Shown here: in pieces, positions 1 to 11,331 of the stretch
Position numbering within the stretch: the first letter of the stretch is position 1
How the letters are laid out: every line of letters starts with the position of its first letter
From: Aralia elata
Taxonomy: Eukaryota > Streptophyta > Magnoliopsida > Apiales > Araliaceae
DNA length: 64,000 nt
Direction: 5' to 3'
Assembly: GCA_034770075.1 (NCBI GenBank)
Contig: CM068388.1
Coordinates: 15,895,653-15,959,652 of the forward strand
The notes under the pieces: generated by a model
Told to the model about the DNA's origin: nothing
Seen by the model: only the letters and a program-made list of their open reading frames with translations
Database searches by the model: none
Made by a program: the position numbers and the translations under genes

Positions 1-275
1 TAACCATGATACCAGCAAGTTCCAAGTTCGTGCATCATTAGTTCAGAGGATATTACTTGATAAAACATTGAACTTAATGTAAAAGCTGAACTTAAAAAGT
101 GTTTCATAAGAACAGTTTGACTATGGTTTGCCTACAATAGATGTAATATTCCGAACCCTAATAAGATTTGTATATGTAAATTATGTGTTTATTAAATGAA
201 ATTTCATGTTCCGACTTTGTGTTATGTGATTGTATATTTTATTAAAGAATTCGGTCAAATAAATTTTTTTTTCTA

Positions 276-414
276 AAGCTGCTTAGTCGTGCTTACACGG
301 ACAAAATGATTTGTCGTGCTTCCGACGATTTCATCGAGAAGCGTCACGGCAAATTATTTTTGTAAGCTGCTGTGTCGTGCTTAGAAATGACAAAGTGATT
401 TGTCGTGCTTCGGA
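276..414 (+). repeat. Direct repeat in LTR U3 (GTCGTGCTT motif)
   Basis: AAGCTGCT..GTCGTGCTTA followed by ACAAARTGATTTGTCGTGCTTC occurs twice (276-326 and 364-413), giving four copies of GTCGTGCTT upstream of the TATA box. Position and pattern fit U3 enhancer-type repeats; that role is inferred. Confidence 0.5.
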
Positions 415-479
415 GTTAATATATTATTATATTAACTGATAAAAATCTAAAATAAGTTAAATAAGGTTTAAAATGATAA

Positions 480-1170
480 AGTGAATTAAAAACCCTAATT
501 TGAAAACCCTAATCGGTAAAAGTTGTCCGAATTGATAAATCAAAACCCTAATTATTACACAAGAATTCTAATTGATATAATTAGATTCTAAGTAATAAGT
601 CATAACATTAATTAGGAATCATTTAACTTAGATTAAAACCCTAATTGAAAGATTTAAACCCTAATTTATGAATTAGGAAACCTTAATTATGAAACCCTAA
701 TTCTAATCAGGTTATCTACACTTTAAATTATGGAATGTTAAATCTTAATTATGATATATAAGCTTAATTAAGGTATTATTAAACATAATTAAACATCTTA
801 AACATGATTAGCAAAAATCTAATTTTAATTAGTAAGGAAATAAATCAAAAATAAAATTTAAACCAATAGAAATTGAGCTAAGAGTGCAAGCTTGTGCTCA
901 ACACACTCCAGCACAAGCATGTCATCAAGATCAGACTTGAAGTAGCACAAGTTCATTAGCTAGATATTTTTGGAGGGCAAAATTGGATAAAAAGTTAAAG
1001 AAACCCTAATTTTGAAGCCCCTATAAATAGAACATCAAACTGATCAGTTAAGCTACGAATTTACATAGCCTAAACACTTATATTACCAGCCATAACAAGC
1101 TTCTGCAAGTATAAGATCAGCAGCAAAGATCAGAAATCAAAAACTTGAGAAAAAGGTGAAAAACCCTAAT
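480..1170 (+). repeat. Telo-box-like AAACCCTAA cluster
   Basis: AAACCCTAA or AACCCTAA occurs at about 489, 503, 543, 644, 655, 692, 1003 and 1160, scattered rather than in tandem, around the LTR promoter. The motif is the plant telomere unit and also the telo-box of plant promoters. The irregular spacing argues against a real interstitial telomere. Confidence 0.6.
1021..1030 (+). promoter_or_regulatory. LTR TATA box (CTATAAATAG)
   Basis: A consensus plant TATA box in a locally GC-richer context (AAGCCCCTATAAATAGAACA). It marks the U3/R side of the long LTR; transcription would run rightwards, antisense to the neighbouring gene. Confidence 0.6.
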
Positions 1171-2040
1171 TTTTATGCTAGATATTCAAGCCTGCAATAA
1201 TTTTATGTTTTAGATGTTTAGGATTATGTGTAAACATGTTATTTGATGATCTGGGTTGGTTAAACAATGATTCATAACTTTTAAATGGTCGAATTTGATC
1301 AAAAACTCAAACTGTTCTTGACAGTCAAGAACAGTCTGACAAGCCTTTTTGTCAGAGCTTTTGATCCACTTAAAATGTTTGTTAGATCTATTTTAAAGCA
1401 TGAATTTGTAGTATGCCATGTTATCTATGATATCCAATTGGTAGAAGGCTAAAAATATCTCACAGTAAGAAGATATTAATGGTCAAAACCCATTGACCGA
1501 CCATGAGCATTCTGTTTCTGGGCAACCCAGAAAAACGAACACCACCTCTGACAGTGTCTGACAAGCTTTTGACCAGCCTAGATCTTGGCCAAATGATATA
1601 ATTTATAAGGTCTTGATGTTTTTAGTTGTTCTCTGCCATGTAATCTACAAGTATAAATCGCCTAAACACATAAAGCTAACATAAAACAAAAGTTATTAAT
1701 GGTCAAACGGCTTTGACCGACCATGACTGGATGAGTTTATGCGTAACCCAGAAACTAAAGAACAATTTGATCCGACTAGTTTGACCTGATCAAATCTTGC
1801 ACCTATGATGTTGTTTGATCTCAAATCAAACATCTCGTTATACACTGCCATGTTGGCTACAACAAGCAACAAGAATCCAAACCAAAACATTAACCAGCTG
1901 GATTTAATTTGAGGTCAAATGTCCCAATTGGACCATGACCGACTGTTCTTCATGAAGAACACCTTTAGCGACACTGTCCTTCCTCATTCCTAGAAAGCTA
2001 AGTTCCTAAGCAGTCCGTCGCAAAAGCCCTTTTGCGACGA

Positions 2041-2715
2041 TTTTAAATAAAAATTAATTAATAAATTATAAATAATTACTAAAAAATTGATAATAATTAA
2101 TAAATAAATATTAAAATTCATTTTTAATTATAATTAATAATTTTTAATATTCTGATATAAGTTTTACTAATTATTTAATTTAATTTAATATTAAATTATT
2201 TAATAAATATATTAAATAAATGATTTGAAAATGATATTAATGTATTTAAATTAGTTTAAATGATAATTAAATCATTTAAAAATATTACTAACTTTCCAAA
2301 ATTATTATAAATAATAAATAAGTTATTTTAAATAATATACTAAGTAATTCAAAATATTATAAATGATAATTAAATCATTTAAATATTAAACTCAGTTTTA
2401 AAAATTATTATAAATAATAATTACCTCATTTAAATGATAAAATAAATTCTAAAAATATTATTAATGATAAAATAAATCATTTAAATAATATTCTATCTTT
2501 CTAAAAATATTATAAGTGATAAATAAATCATTTAAAGTATCTAAAATTATTCTAAATGATAAATAAATCATTTAAATAACATATTAATGTTTTAAAAATA
2601 TTCTAAATGATAATTAAATCATTTAAAAATATTTCTAAGCTTATAAAAATTATTTAAAAATAATATTAAGCTTCTAAAAGTGTTATAAATAATAAATAAA
2701 TTATTTAGACTAATA
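2041..2715. repeat. AT-rich array of short palindromic units
   Basis: A roughly 670-bp stretch of almost pure A+T in which variants of AAATGATAAATAAATCATTTAAA recur about every 45-70 bases, separated by ATTATTCTAAA-type spacers. Each unit can fold on itself (ATGATT/AATCAT arms). It lies within the long LTR; no coding potential is seen. Confidence 0.7.
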
Positions 2716-4062
2716 ATTAAGCTTCCGCATGAAGTTTTATTGAACAACCTATGTGTTTAGCTATCTAAAGTCGCGACCGAGATACCGAATCAACGTCGGA
2801 CCTTAACAAAACTTGTCTAGATTAACTTAATACATGTTATTATAAGTTCTAACACTTATTATTGATATACGTATACTACGTACGTTGACAGATTGTATTA
2901 AAATTTTGATAAACGAACTACGCTAAGGCAAGTCTCCTAACCTTGTTACATTTATGCAAGTATTATACATCTTGCTATCAATTATCGTGAAGTTATTGTT
3001 TCTTGTTCAGCATAACTTAAGAAATAAATCATTATTCATATATTGCTTGATGGAGCTTAAATTGTTGTGTCAAACCAAATTGTTTTGGTACGACATCTTA
3101 TACTGAGAAATGGAACACCTTGATGTAAGGTGAACTGAAACACCTTGATGTATGGTGATAAATGTTGATGATATATCGACACAAATTGTAGGATGACATG
3201 CATATTCCTAGGATATTATTTAGGCTGATCCCCTACCAGATATCCGAAATCAAGCTTTTCTAAGTCATTGAAGACTGATAGAACTAATTGAAACACGTGG
3301 TTCATGTACAGAACCCTCAGTTATACATCGTTGACATCTTTCAAATCAAACACATTGTGTTTACGTTTTCAAATGAACTTGCTGAGCATTTGTAGCTCAT
3401 TCTTGCATATATATTCTTTTGCAGTTCTAAATGATAATCCCGGCATTTCTGGGACAGACAAAGAAAAAGGCCATGTTAATTAGTTTTAATTACTGTTTTG
3501 AATAATTCAAGTCTTTTATAGGCTTTATTGTAATAACTTAGTACTGAAAACGATGTAACCGAACTTAATGATATGAAATATATTATCATCCTTTATTATA
3601 TAAAATGCGTTATACTCTGATCTTTAAATTGTTTAGCATAGTTGTACTAGTATAGTGTACTAAGTTAATACAGTATCTATATGAATTATACATCTGAATG
3701 AAGGTATTTGACTGATATTGAAAGTCCTATAAGCTCTGAGGTTACACTTAATGAGCGCCGGTAAGGTACCAGCTTTACCGGAATGCGCCCCTCAGTTCTA
3801 TGGACAATCTTATCGTTAATACTGTTAATGTCAGATAGATAGGGAATATCAATATGAAAGAGATATTCATAAGATATGAATCTATACATCCAAGTGAGGG
3901 TATCCAAACACAGTTAACGTTCTGGCAAGAACTAGTATCTGTTATGAGATACTATGAACATTGGATAGATAGAAGTCATATATTATAGAATATTTATAAT
4001 TGTATAGTTTCACGTGAACACCAAATCTGCTACAGAGAGTGTAGAGAATTTGGGGCGTCACA

Positions 4063-4249
4063 ATAGAGCACTTGACACTATTCATAACATGACTACTATA
4101 TTCGCTCCTAAGCATTTGGACAATACTACGAGTCAACGTGTCAGTTACTATGAATATGCTACCAAAACCATCAAACTCTTCCCTTGTTTTGGTTAATGAG
4201 GACATTAAAACACATGAGAAATAGTCTTAAAATAAACACAAGTTCTTAC
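4063..4249 (-). other. Remaining start of intron 9 of the methyltransferase gene
   Basis: Between the LTR edge and the splice donor at 4249 there are 187 bases of intron-like sequence. Short open frames exist on both strands but neither resembles a methyltransferase exon. The expected next exon (motif GADVIYDP of the family) is not present here. Confidence 0.5.
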
Positions 4250-7200
4250 ACTATGTCCAGCATGATGTCTTGGAGCTCACTCTCTGGTGCAGATTCCCAA
4301 GGCAGATATTTGCATTGTACCTGAAACAAAAATTAGTCACTTCTCTGCCCTACTTTAGTTGTACCAACTTGAATTCAACCTATGCGAATGGTAGAAATTT
4401 CATAAGCTGATTCAACCTCCAAAGTAACACTAAGTTGCTCAAGAAAGAGTAAGATCAAATGTTTTGGTAGGATTTTTATTTTTTACGATTAAATAAAGTC
4501 TTTTTCTATTTTTTCTGATCAGTAATTTGGATGATTAAAGTCTTTTGCTACTTTAGTATTAGAATTTAAGTTAAGAGTCATTTGAGTCTCGAGAATAGTT
4601 GATTCCTTTAGTATTTCAAGTGAGTCAATAAATTGGTCATTAGTAATCAGTCAAAGATATTCATTTTAATCCGTCTCTAGAATCTACTTTCAATTTAGCA
4701 TTCCTATGTTAAAGACGTCAAACATTGTTTCCTTGCTTATATGATTAAGCATGGTTTGAACTCTTTCTACAGATGAGTCCACTAAGAACAGTTCAGGGTA
4801 TACATGTAAAAGAGCTTTAGGAATATCAGAAACTCTGTCTTAATTATAAGCTGATATTGTTTCGTCTTCATGAATGACAATAATTTTAGAACACCTGTGT
4901 AGAAAGAAACTGGCTAGTTCTACAAGGAGAAGGGGAAAAAATTTTGAAGTATCACCATAATTTAGCAGAAGTTGGTTAGCTCACCTAACTAGAATGACAG
5001 TGGCTTTCTCAACAGAGATTACAAGCATAAAAACTTTGTGATATGAAAAGTCATCTTGAGTATGTAAAACTCATTAGTGTAACTCACCAAAATTTTCTCA
5101 CATGTATTTGCTTCTAACAAATCACTTCTGACGCTCAGGTCGTTCATGCCCAAATTGAGCTTCATATTTGCTAGACTTGACAAGTCACCATCACTTAGTA
5201 TCACCTGCAACAAATAAATCGGTTTCAGATATTGGTAACAAACTACACATTTCTTGTGTTTTAAGAAGGAAATGGTTGACGATAGGCTGAGAAGTAACAG
5301 CATTACAGCAGTGAAGAGTCTCATCGATTCCCAACAACCCTTTCAAATGTATGGGAACGAAACAATGTTTAACACAAAATTTACTATTATGTGAATGAAA
5401 AGTTTCAAGCTGGTCATCACGAAATTTTCGCTGATGATCAGAACTTTAAAAATGTCATTTCTTATAAATACCTAGTACCTACCAAAAGATCAAACACAAA
5501 TCACATTTACAATATCCTGGTGAAGTTAGATTCAACCTGTCAAAAAATTACTCCTCACTCAAGAGTTCAAAGATTAATACCATTTCAGCCAAGTTCAAGG
5601 AAGAAAATAACTGCAACACCCTAGAAGTATGGCTTGGTTTGCAATTTATTGCACCAGAAGAACAAAACTTCTCTAACCTATTAAGGATATTTGTGAAGTA
5701 ATCTTTGTTACATGGACTCTTCAGTTGAGGGTGAAGTACCCGTGTCGACACAAGTGGTTGAAGTACCCATGTCAACACAAGTGGGTGAAGTACCCGTATC
5801 GACAGGAGTGGGTGAAGTACCCGTGTAGACACGGGTGAGTGTGGGCGTGGGCGTGGGCGTGGGCGTGGGCGTGGGCGTGGGCGTGGGCGTGGGCGTGGGC
5901 GTGGGCGTGGGCGTGGGCGTGGGCGTGGGCGTGGGCGTGGGCGTGGGCGTGGGCGTGGGCGTGGGCGTGGGCGTGGGCGTGGGCGTGGGCGTGGGCGTGG
6001 GCGTGGGCGTGGGCGTGGGCGTGGGCGTGGGCGTGGGCGTGGGTTTGGGTGTGGGATGTTCAAATTTAATTTGACCTTGCTTCGCCTCTGTTATACTTGT
6101 ATCATGAGCTCATGATGTCCAAACAGCATTGCAAACTTGAACAGGACAAAACACTGTGCACGTCATAGAAGAAATCTGACATTATAAAGCATAGGCAAAG
6201 GCAACTAGAATAGATTTCAGAAGATAGCTGCCATCTCAAACATCCAGCTTCATTGCAAATTATAATAAATAAGACCATATAGACCATTCTATATAAACTT
6301 GGTTTCAAAAAGCTACGGGCATAGCATATCACATATCCACTACTATATATTAAAATACTGTAGAAGGTTGAGGCACAGGGAGTACTCGTCAATTTAGTAA
6401 TGAAGATATACGGGATATGCAATGAAATGACTGATTGATGTAAGTGACGTAACCAAGGACTTGGTAAGCAGACATATTAATAAAGCAGGGTAGAGGAAAA
6501 ATGAGAGAGAGAGAGAGAGACTTGCCTTGGAGGCTCTTACATGGGCCAAACATATGCCAACTAAACCAACACCTGAACCAACCTGTTATTTATCAGGTAA
6601 ATCACAGAAAGAGAGAAGGAAAAGGTTACTATGCATTAAACGAATGAAGTTTCTCACAATGCAATAATAAAAAGGGAACAAGGAAAAGACATTAACAAAG
6701 AAAGGATGAAAAATTTTCTTCTTAGTGAACTCTGAACACTGGAACAACTATACCAATATAATACATGATGTTAAACATATGGAAGAAACAAGGTGACGTG
6801 TTGCTAAAATTTACATTTTCTCACAGTTCTTTTACGGAGTGCTACTATCAGCTTCTAGTTTAGTTAGGTCAAAGCATTAATAGTAAGATGAAACCCATAG
6901 CAGAGAAACTAATTCTAAGTCTAGAATTATTCATGTTGGAAAAGCATTTTAACTTCTTTAGAAAAGAACAAGTAAGACATTTCTCACCTCAAAACAAGAT
7001 TTACCTGAGAACATCTCAGGGCAAGACAGAATAAACTCTGACAAGAAAAGACTTGAGGGCCAGATCGAACAACTGTATAAGCCAAGACATAATCAAACAA
7101 TATAGATTACTGATAGAAATGAAGGGAACATTTATAACATTTATCAAAAGGTGATTACAAGTACATAACTCTTCCATCATTCTGCTTCAACTTAAGACAT

Positions 7201-10200
7201 AAAACAGTTTACAAAAGAATGATAAAAGTCCAGACTTTCAGAGACAAGAAAGAAATCACAATTTGAATTATCAAGCAACCTAAGCAAACATTAATCAATT
7301 GCCAAACTATGAGCTTGCTTGATAACCAGAACCAAGTTCTGAAATATATATATATATACATACATACACATACATACATACATATATACATATATGTATA
7401 TACCTATGTGTGTGTGCTGAACAATAGAGCGAACTCATTCATGGGTTGAACTTTAAGTACTGAAACAGTGAAACTTAGTTGGTATTAACTGATATTTAAT
7501 TATTGAACCCAGTTAAACTGTTTGATTCAAAAATGGAGATTGTGAAAGTTATCAGTATAATGATTTTACATCGTGTTTTTCAGTAAAAGTGTTACTAAGT
7601 ATTTATAAACTTGAGAAAAATGAGATATTATTTTTCATTTTACAACTCAAGCCATGTTAGAATTTGAAAGGAATGTAACAAACATATACATGAGTTTCCA
7701 ACATCTTTCTCTTATATACATATGAGAGAGAGAGAGAGAGTTGAACAACTATCTTGTATAACCACTTAAGTCTTAAGTATTGAAATGGGTTACCAAAGTA
7801 AAACAATGCTTTTAGTGTCATTATTTTTGATAATCTAATGAGTGAACAGCAAACACTTAAATTGTGATCGGCATTAAGGACTGAACACGCAGCAGCCATT
7901 TTATGGTGCCATGATAAAATGCTTGCCAATCATTAACAAGGAGTGAGTCTTAGTCTTAGAATGGATGCTTAGTAAGTACACAAGGAGATACCACTTTGTG
8001 CAAAAGATGTATATTTTAAGAAGTTACCCTACACTAGTGTTTTAAATGGCCTGTACAACAACCACCAAAACTATGTTCACAGACATCATACCCAAAGAGA
8101 AGCTATGATACACCTTTAATGGATTGAATCAAAGACCACCTTTCTTCACCACTCCAAAATAACTTGAATATATAGAAGAGACTATTGCTCAAGGACCAAC
8201 AGACTTTGTTGCCAGGTAAAAAATGGTGCTTAAATATAGGTAACCAAGTAAGACTAATGACTACAAAAATTTTCTAGAACCAACTAAACATTTCAAACCT
8301 GACTAAAACGGAACTTGGGTTATATGTAATCTCACTGTACCAAATTTAAAGAATTACGCCCCAGTCTAATGCCCAATTTCAAAATAATCAAGATATTCTA
8401 GACATAACTTAGTTGTATTCATTCTAGCCATATCAATACTCTATGAAACATCAGTGTCATTTGAATATAGTAAAAACATGCTAAATGATTAAATCTATTG
8501 ACTTTGGTCTTAATAAATCAACGAATTATCCAAATTCCTCCTTTCTTTCATAATTCTTATCTTGAATGTGTGATACTATGTGTTAGAAATCTGACGCAAA
8601 CAATACAGAGTTAATATTACTGCATAACAGTAAACATACCCAGTATCTCCTTCAAGCATGTTAAGTGAACACTGCAGTGGAATCACCATCTTCCTAGACC
8701 TAAAACAAGTTGCTGCTCCTGGACAATCTACATAGAAGGCCAAAGCAACAACCAAAGTGCAAGGATAAAGCCACGAAAAACAATTGAGATTCCAAGAACA
8801 TAAAAACTTGATATAAAGTTCTTACCATCAGGAAAAAGAAAAGAAACCCATTTCAAAACCCTTGAGCTTCCTTTTGCTGATTCATCATCCTAAACAAAAA
8901 AACGCTTTACACTTAAATTAGAATAATAGAATAACGTAAATATGCAATTTCACCACAAACATTACCTTTAACGAAGTCATGTAAATTGCATATTGTTCAT
9001 ATAATTCATCAAGAACATCCGCACTTGTCGATTCAACTTCAACAATAAGCTTCTTTAGAAACCTTTTCATGTAGGGTGCATGGAAATTTCCATCCTGCAT
9101 TGGTAACCTACCTCTGTATTAACAAATATTCAAAAACTTATGACTATTTCTCATTACCAGGAATAATTATTTTAAAATGAAACAAATAAGATATAATAAT
9201 GAAACCAACAATATTCAATATTACCCGGCCTTTCCATTATGCACTAGTCCAAACCCAAACCAAGCTCAGTATTAAGCACACATTCAAATGTTAAGACTTA
9301 AGAGACCTATTTCGTTGCTAAGTAAGCATAAGGAAAGAGTAGAATTCAGAATGAGCATCACTACAAAAACTATGCATTTCTACACCTTAGAGATGAGATT
9401 GACATCGAAGCCAACAATCAATTGTTTACGCAAATTTAAAAGATGGTTCTCCAAAATATCTTTGACAACCAAAATGAAGCTTGCAGACCTTTTTCCTTCT
9501 CACTTAGTACATAAAAGTAACGAAGCAAGAACTAGTTAATATATCTTCTAAAAGCTACATCTGTGTATTAATTCATACACATATAAATGGATGTAGGGGT
9601 CAATAATTGTTGGAACACTAGACATACACAGGTATGTGAAGGGAAATTTACATGTGCATACAACCACGCATTCGTATGTGTACAAATATAGATGTAATCC
9701 TTATTCTAAGAGTGGCTCAAATAGGACAAAAAGAAAAAATGAAGAAGTTTATGACATGTTAAATTTAAATGTCATTTCATCCTTTAAGCTATGTTACATT
9801 AGTTAAGACTAAGTACTCCCTCTGTTTCAAAAAAAAATAAGAGTTACTTTTGACTTTTTAAAGTCAAATTGAGACATTTTCAAATGCAAAATTGATGTGA
9901 TTCATTCAAGTTTTGAAAACATTAAATCTTGTACTTTGTAGTACTTTTTAGATAATTTACGATATGCATAATTGTATTGGCTAAATTAAATGAATTCAGA
10001 TAAATTTTGAATTAAAAAATGTCTCAATTTGAGTCAAAATGGCTGTTATATTTCGGATCGGAGGGAGGAATTTATAAGAGTAACAATATTATACTCTCAA
10101 CTCAATTTGAAAGTCCAACTTATCTTTTTGATACACTGCAAAATGATAGAGCCCAACTTTCAAAATTAATATACCAAATCTCATTAAAGCCAAATTCCTT

Positions 10201-10736
10201 CTAATTTTGTCTTTCAAACTCTCACTTTGGTACCAAAAAATTACCTTCCTGGGTACCATCTACCACAGCACTGTATTGTTATTATAATTAACAAGTATTT
10301 TACAGTTACACAACAGCATTTTCTTCTACCAATAGCTACTGCAACAAGGACAGGAAGCAAAACTGAAAGATGTAATTTCCCTAATATTATTTTTTTTCTA
10401 TTCCCTTCAATTTCTCAATAACTAAGCAGATTGTAAATCAATAAAACGTTTGATATTAGTAACTTACTGCTTTGCTTATGCAATTGTCCCAAATGAATCT
10501 CTGCACACTCTCAGTAACCGACCCTCCACCACAAACCCTAGAAAACACAATTTTCTATCAGTTCAATTGAATCGACTGAGATTCCAAATTGAGCTTAAGG
10601 TGTTTGCTGAAATGCGCCAGAGAAAAGTAGGTTACCGAGCCAAGGAAATTAAGCAGTCGAGTGGTTCCATGGCGAGAAAGGCTGAGACCAAGTGGACACA
10701 CGGAGGAGCAGCGAGGTCGAGCTCTGCCTCCGCCAT
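4250..10736 (-). CDS. EEF2KMT: EEF2KMT/FAM86-type protein-lysine methyltransferase, 3' part missing
   Basis: Nine exons read in phase on the minus strand: 10736-10636, 10537-10468, 9094-8966, 8889-8826, 8718-8640, 7072-6988, 6582-6526, 5204-5088 and 4320-4250 (about 257 residues). The N-terminal FAM86-like region (CVHLVSAFLAMEPLDC; VLDELYEQYAIYMTSL) is followed by a class I, methyltransferase-16 type fold: CSIWPSSLFLSEFILS, SAM motif I FEVGSGVGLVGICLAH, then VILSDGDLSSLANMKLNL. Known family members trimethylate a lysine of elongation factor 2 in the cytosol; that activity is inferred from homology. All introns are GT-AG except intron 7, which uses a GC donor (AAG|GCAAGT at 6525). The exon 4/5 phase only works with the acceptor before 8718. 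The apparent stop TAA at 4247 is the donor GTAAGA, so the protein continues. The family usually has about 80-110 more residues, including the post-motif II GADVIYDP segment; these exons lie left of the window or are lost to the LTR at 1-4062. Confidence 0.88.
5728..5838. repeat. Minisatellite, about 30-bp unit x4, in intron 7
   Basis: Four imperfect copies of a unit built on GGGTGAAGTACCCGTGTCGA followed by CACAAGT, varying at a few positions. It runs directly into the hexanucleotide array and probably seeded it (unit end GGGTGAGTGTGGGC). Confidence 0.8.
5841..6055. repeat. Hexanucleotide array (GTGGGC)n, about 33 copies, intron 7
   Basis: Perfect GTGGGC repeats run from 5841 to about 6042, then GGGTTTGGGTGTGGG. 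The G-rich strand is the template strand of the methyltransferase gene, so the pre-mRNA carries GCCCAC repeats. Runs of three G spaced by three bases can form G-quadruplexes. Long open frames here (Val-Gly, Trp-Ala or Pro-Arg dipeptides) are simply the repeat read in each frame. Confidence 0.95.
6503..6520. repeat. (GA)n microsatellite in intron 7
   Basis: A GAGAGA run immediately beside the GC splice donor of exon 7 (the pre-mRNA has a CU tract just inside the intron). A similar GA run lies at 7725-7740 in intron 5. Confidence 0.85.
7341..7416. repeat. (TA)n/(CATA)n microsatellite in intron 5
   Basis: Mixed ATATAT, CATACATA and GTGTGTG runs within the 1.6-kb intron between the exons ending at 8640 and beginning at 7072. 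No other signal is seen in this intron. Confidence 0.8.
9816..10067. mobile_element. Stowaway-like MITE in intron 2
   Basis: It starts CTCCCTCTGTTTCAAA and ends GGATCGGAGGGAG, the classic Stowaway (Tc1/mariner-derived) inverted termini, at a typical size of about 250 bp. The left target is TA (9814-9815); the right TA has decayed to GA. It lies in the intron between the exons ending at 10468 and starting at 9094. No coding capacity. Confidence 0.85.
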
Positions 10737-11102
10737 GGCTTCAGGCTTCAGCTAGTTTCAGCTGTTCCGTCAAATTTAAAAGTTTATTTTTTAAAAGAGA
10801 GGAAATTTAACTTTCCATGGCGAGAAAGTTTATTTTAATTTAAATGTTTTAAATAACGTATGTTTTTCTTTTCGAAAAATTAAACTTTCACACCGCTTGG
10901 CTGGACGAAAGCATTTTAACATAGAATGAAATATCAAATATTATACTTAAAAAGTTTAAATCGGGCCTAAAAAGAATTTGAATCAAATATAAGATTCTCA
11001 CTTTTGGTATGTTACTTAGAAATTGTTTATTAGAATAAAATAACAAAAATATTCCTACCCTAAATATACACTCAGGTCAAAACTGATAGCCTATTAATAA
11101 AA
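10737..11102. other. Upstream region of the methyltransferase gene
   Basis: Probable 5' UTR and promoter (reading leftwards) of the methyltransferase. AT-rich; CCATGGCGAGAAAG at about 10815 repeats a 14-mer found in exon 1 (about 10667). No consensus TATA box that I would commit to, and no other gene. Confidence 0.4.
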
Positions 11103-11331
11103 TTTCTTCATTTATATTATGGGTATTTGGTCAAAACTGATAAATAAAAGTCTCTCTGTTTACTTTACGGATATTTGGATAAATTGTTTTGGAATTCAAT
11201 TCAAAGTTGCAAAATTTCTTCATTTATATTACGGGTATTTGGTCAAAATTGATAGCCTATTAATAAAAGTCTCTCTGTTTACATTACGGATATTTGGATA
11301 AATTGTTTTGAAATTCAATTCAAATTGTAAC
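11103..11331. repeat. Tandem duplication, about 114 bp x2
   Basis: The block TTTCTTCATTTATATTAYGG through GGATATTTGGATAAATTGTT is present twice in tandem (about 11103-11216 and 11217-11331) with a few substitutions. Non-coding. Confidence 0.8.

Larger units (their letters stand above)
1..4062 (+). mobile_element. Long gypsy-type LTR, 5' end outside window
   Basis: The right edge is a clean LTR terminus: GAATTTGGGGCGTCACA ends at 4062, the same kind of end as the other gypsy LTRs here (GGGGGTGTTACA at 30102, GGGGACATCACA at 48875). Near 3380-3460 it carries the stretch CTTGCTGAGCA followed by TTTTGCAG and a purine-rich GACAGACAAAGAAAAAGG tract, which recurs at 48540-48640 in the LTR of the 45950 element, so the orientation is plus. 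A TATA box lies at 1021-1030. No primer binding site follows 4062, so this is a 3' LTR or a solo LTR. It is at least 4 kb long and its start is not in the window. It lies antisense to, and directly downstream of, the last visible exon of the methyltransferase gene. The gypsy lineage is inferred from the LTR alone. Confidence 0.65.

Noticed and set aside
489..700. AAACCCTAA words considered as an interstitial telomere
   Set aside because: They are scattered, not in tandem, and embedded in an LTR.
3942..4205. Minus-strand open frame of 87 codons at the LTR edge, considered as gypsy integrase remnant or last exon
   Set aside because: It crosses the LTR terminus at 4062 and has no clear integrase or methyltransferase motif.
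4245..4250. TAA at 4247 as the natural stop of the methyltransferase
   Set aside because: It lies within a consensus splice donor GTAAGA, and family members continue well beyond this point, so the reading most likely splices on.
5548..6074. Long open frames of Pro-Arg, Val-Gly or Trp-Ala dipeptides (up to 171 codons)
   Set aside because: They are the GTGGGC microsatellite read in different frames, inside an intron of the methyltransferase gene.
7001..7005. Donor TCAG|GTAAAT within exon 6
   Set aside because: Reading through gives SGKSCFE ending at a better donor (GAG|GTGAGA at 6987), which joins to VGSGVG as in the family.
8690..8718. Acceptor TTTTAG at about 8700 for exon 5
   Set aside because: It puts the reading out of phase and gives a stop at once; the acceptor GTCCAG before 8718 keeps the frame open, so there is no frameshift in the gene.
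10450..10755. Plus-strand open frame of 101 codons
   Set aside because: Shadow of exons 1 and 2 of the minus-strand methyltransferase gene.
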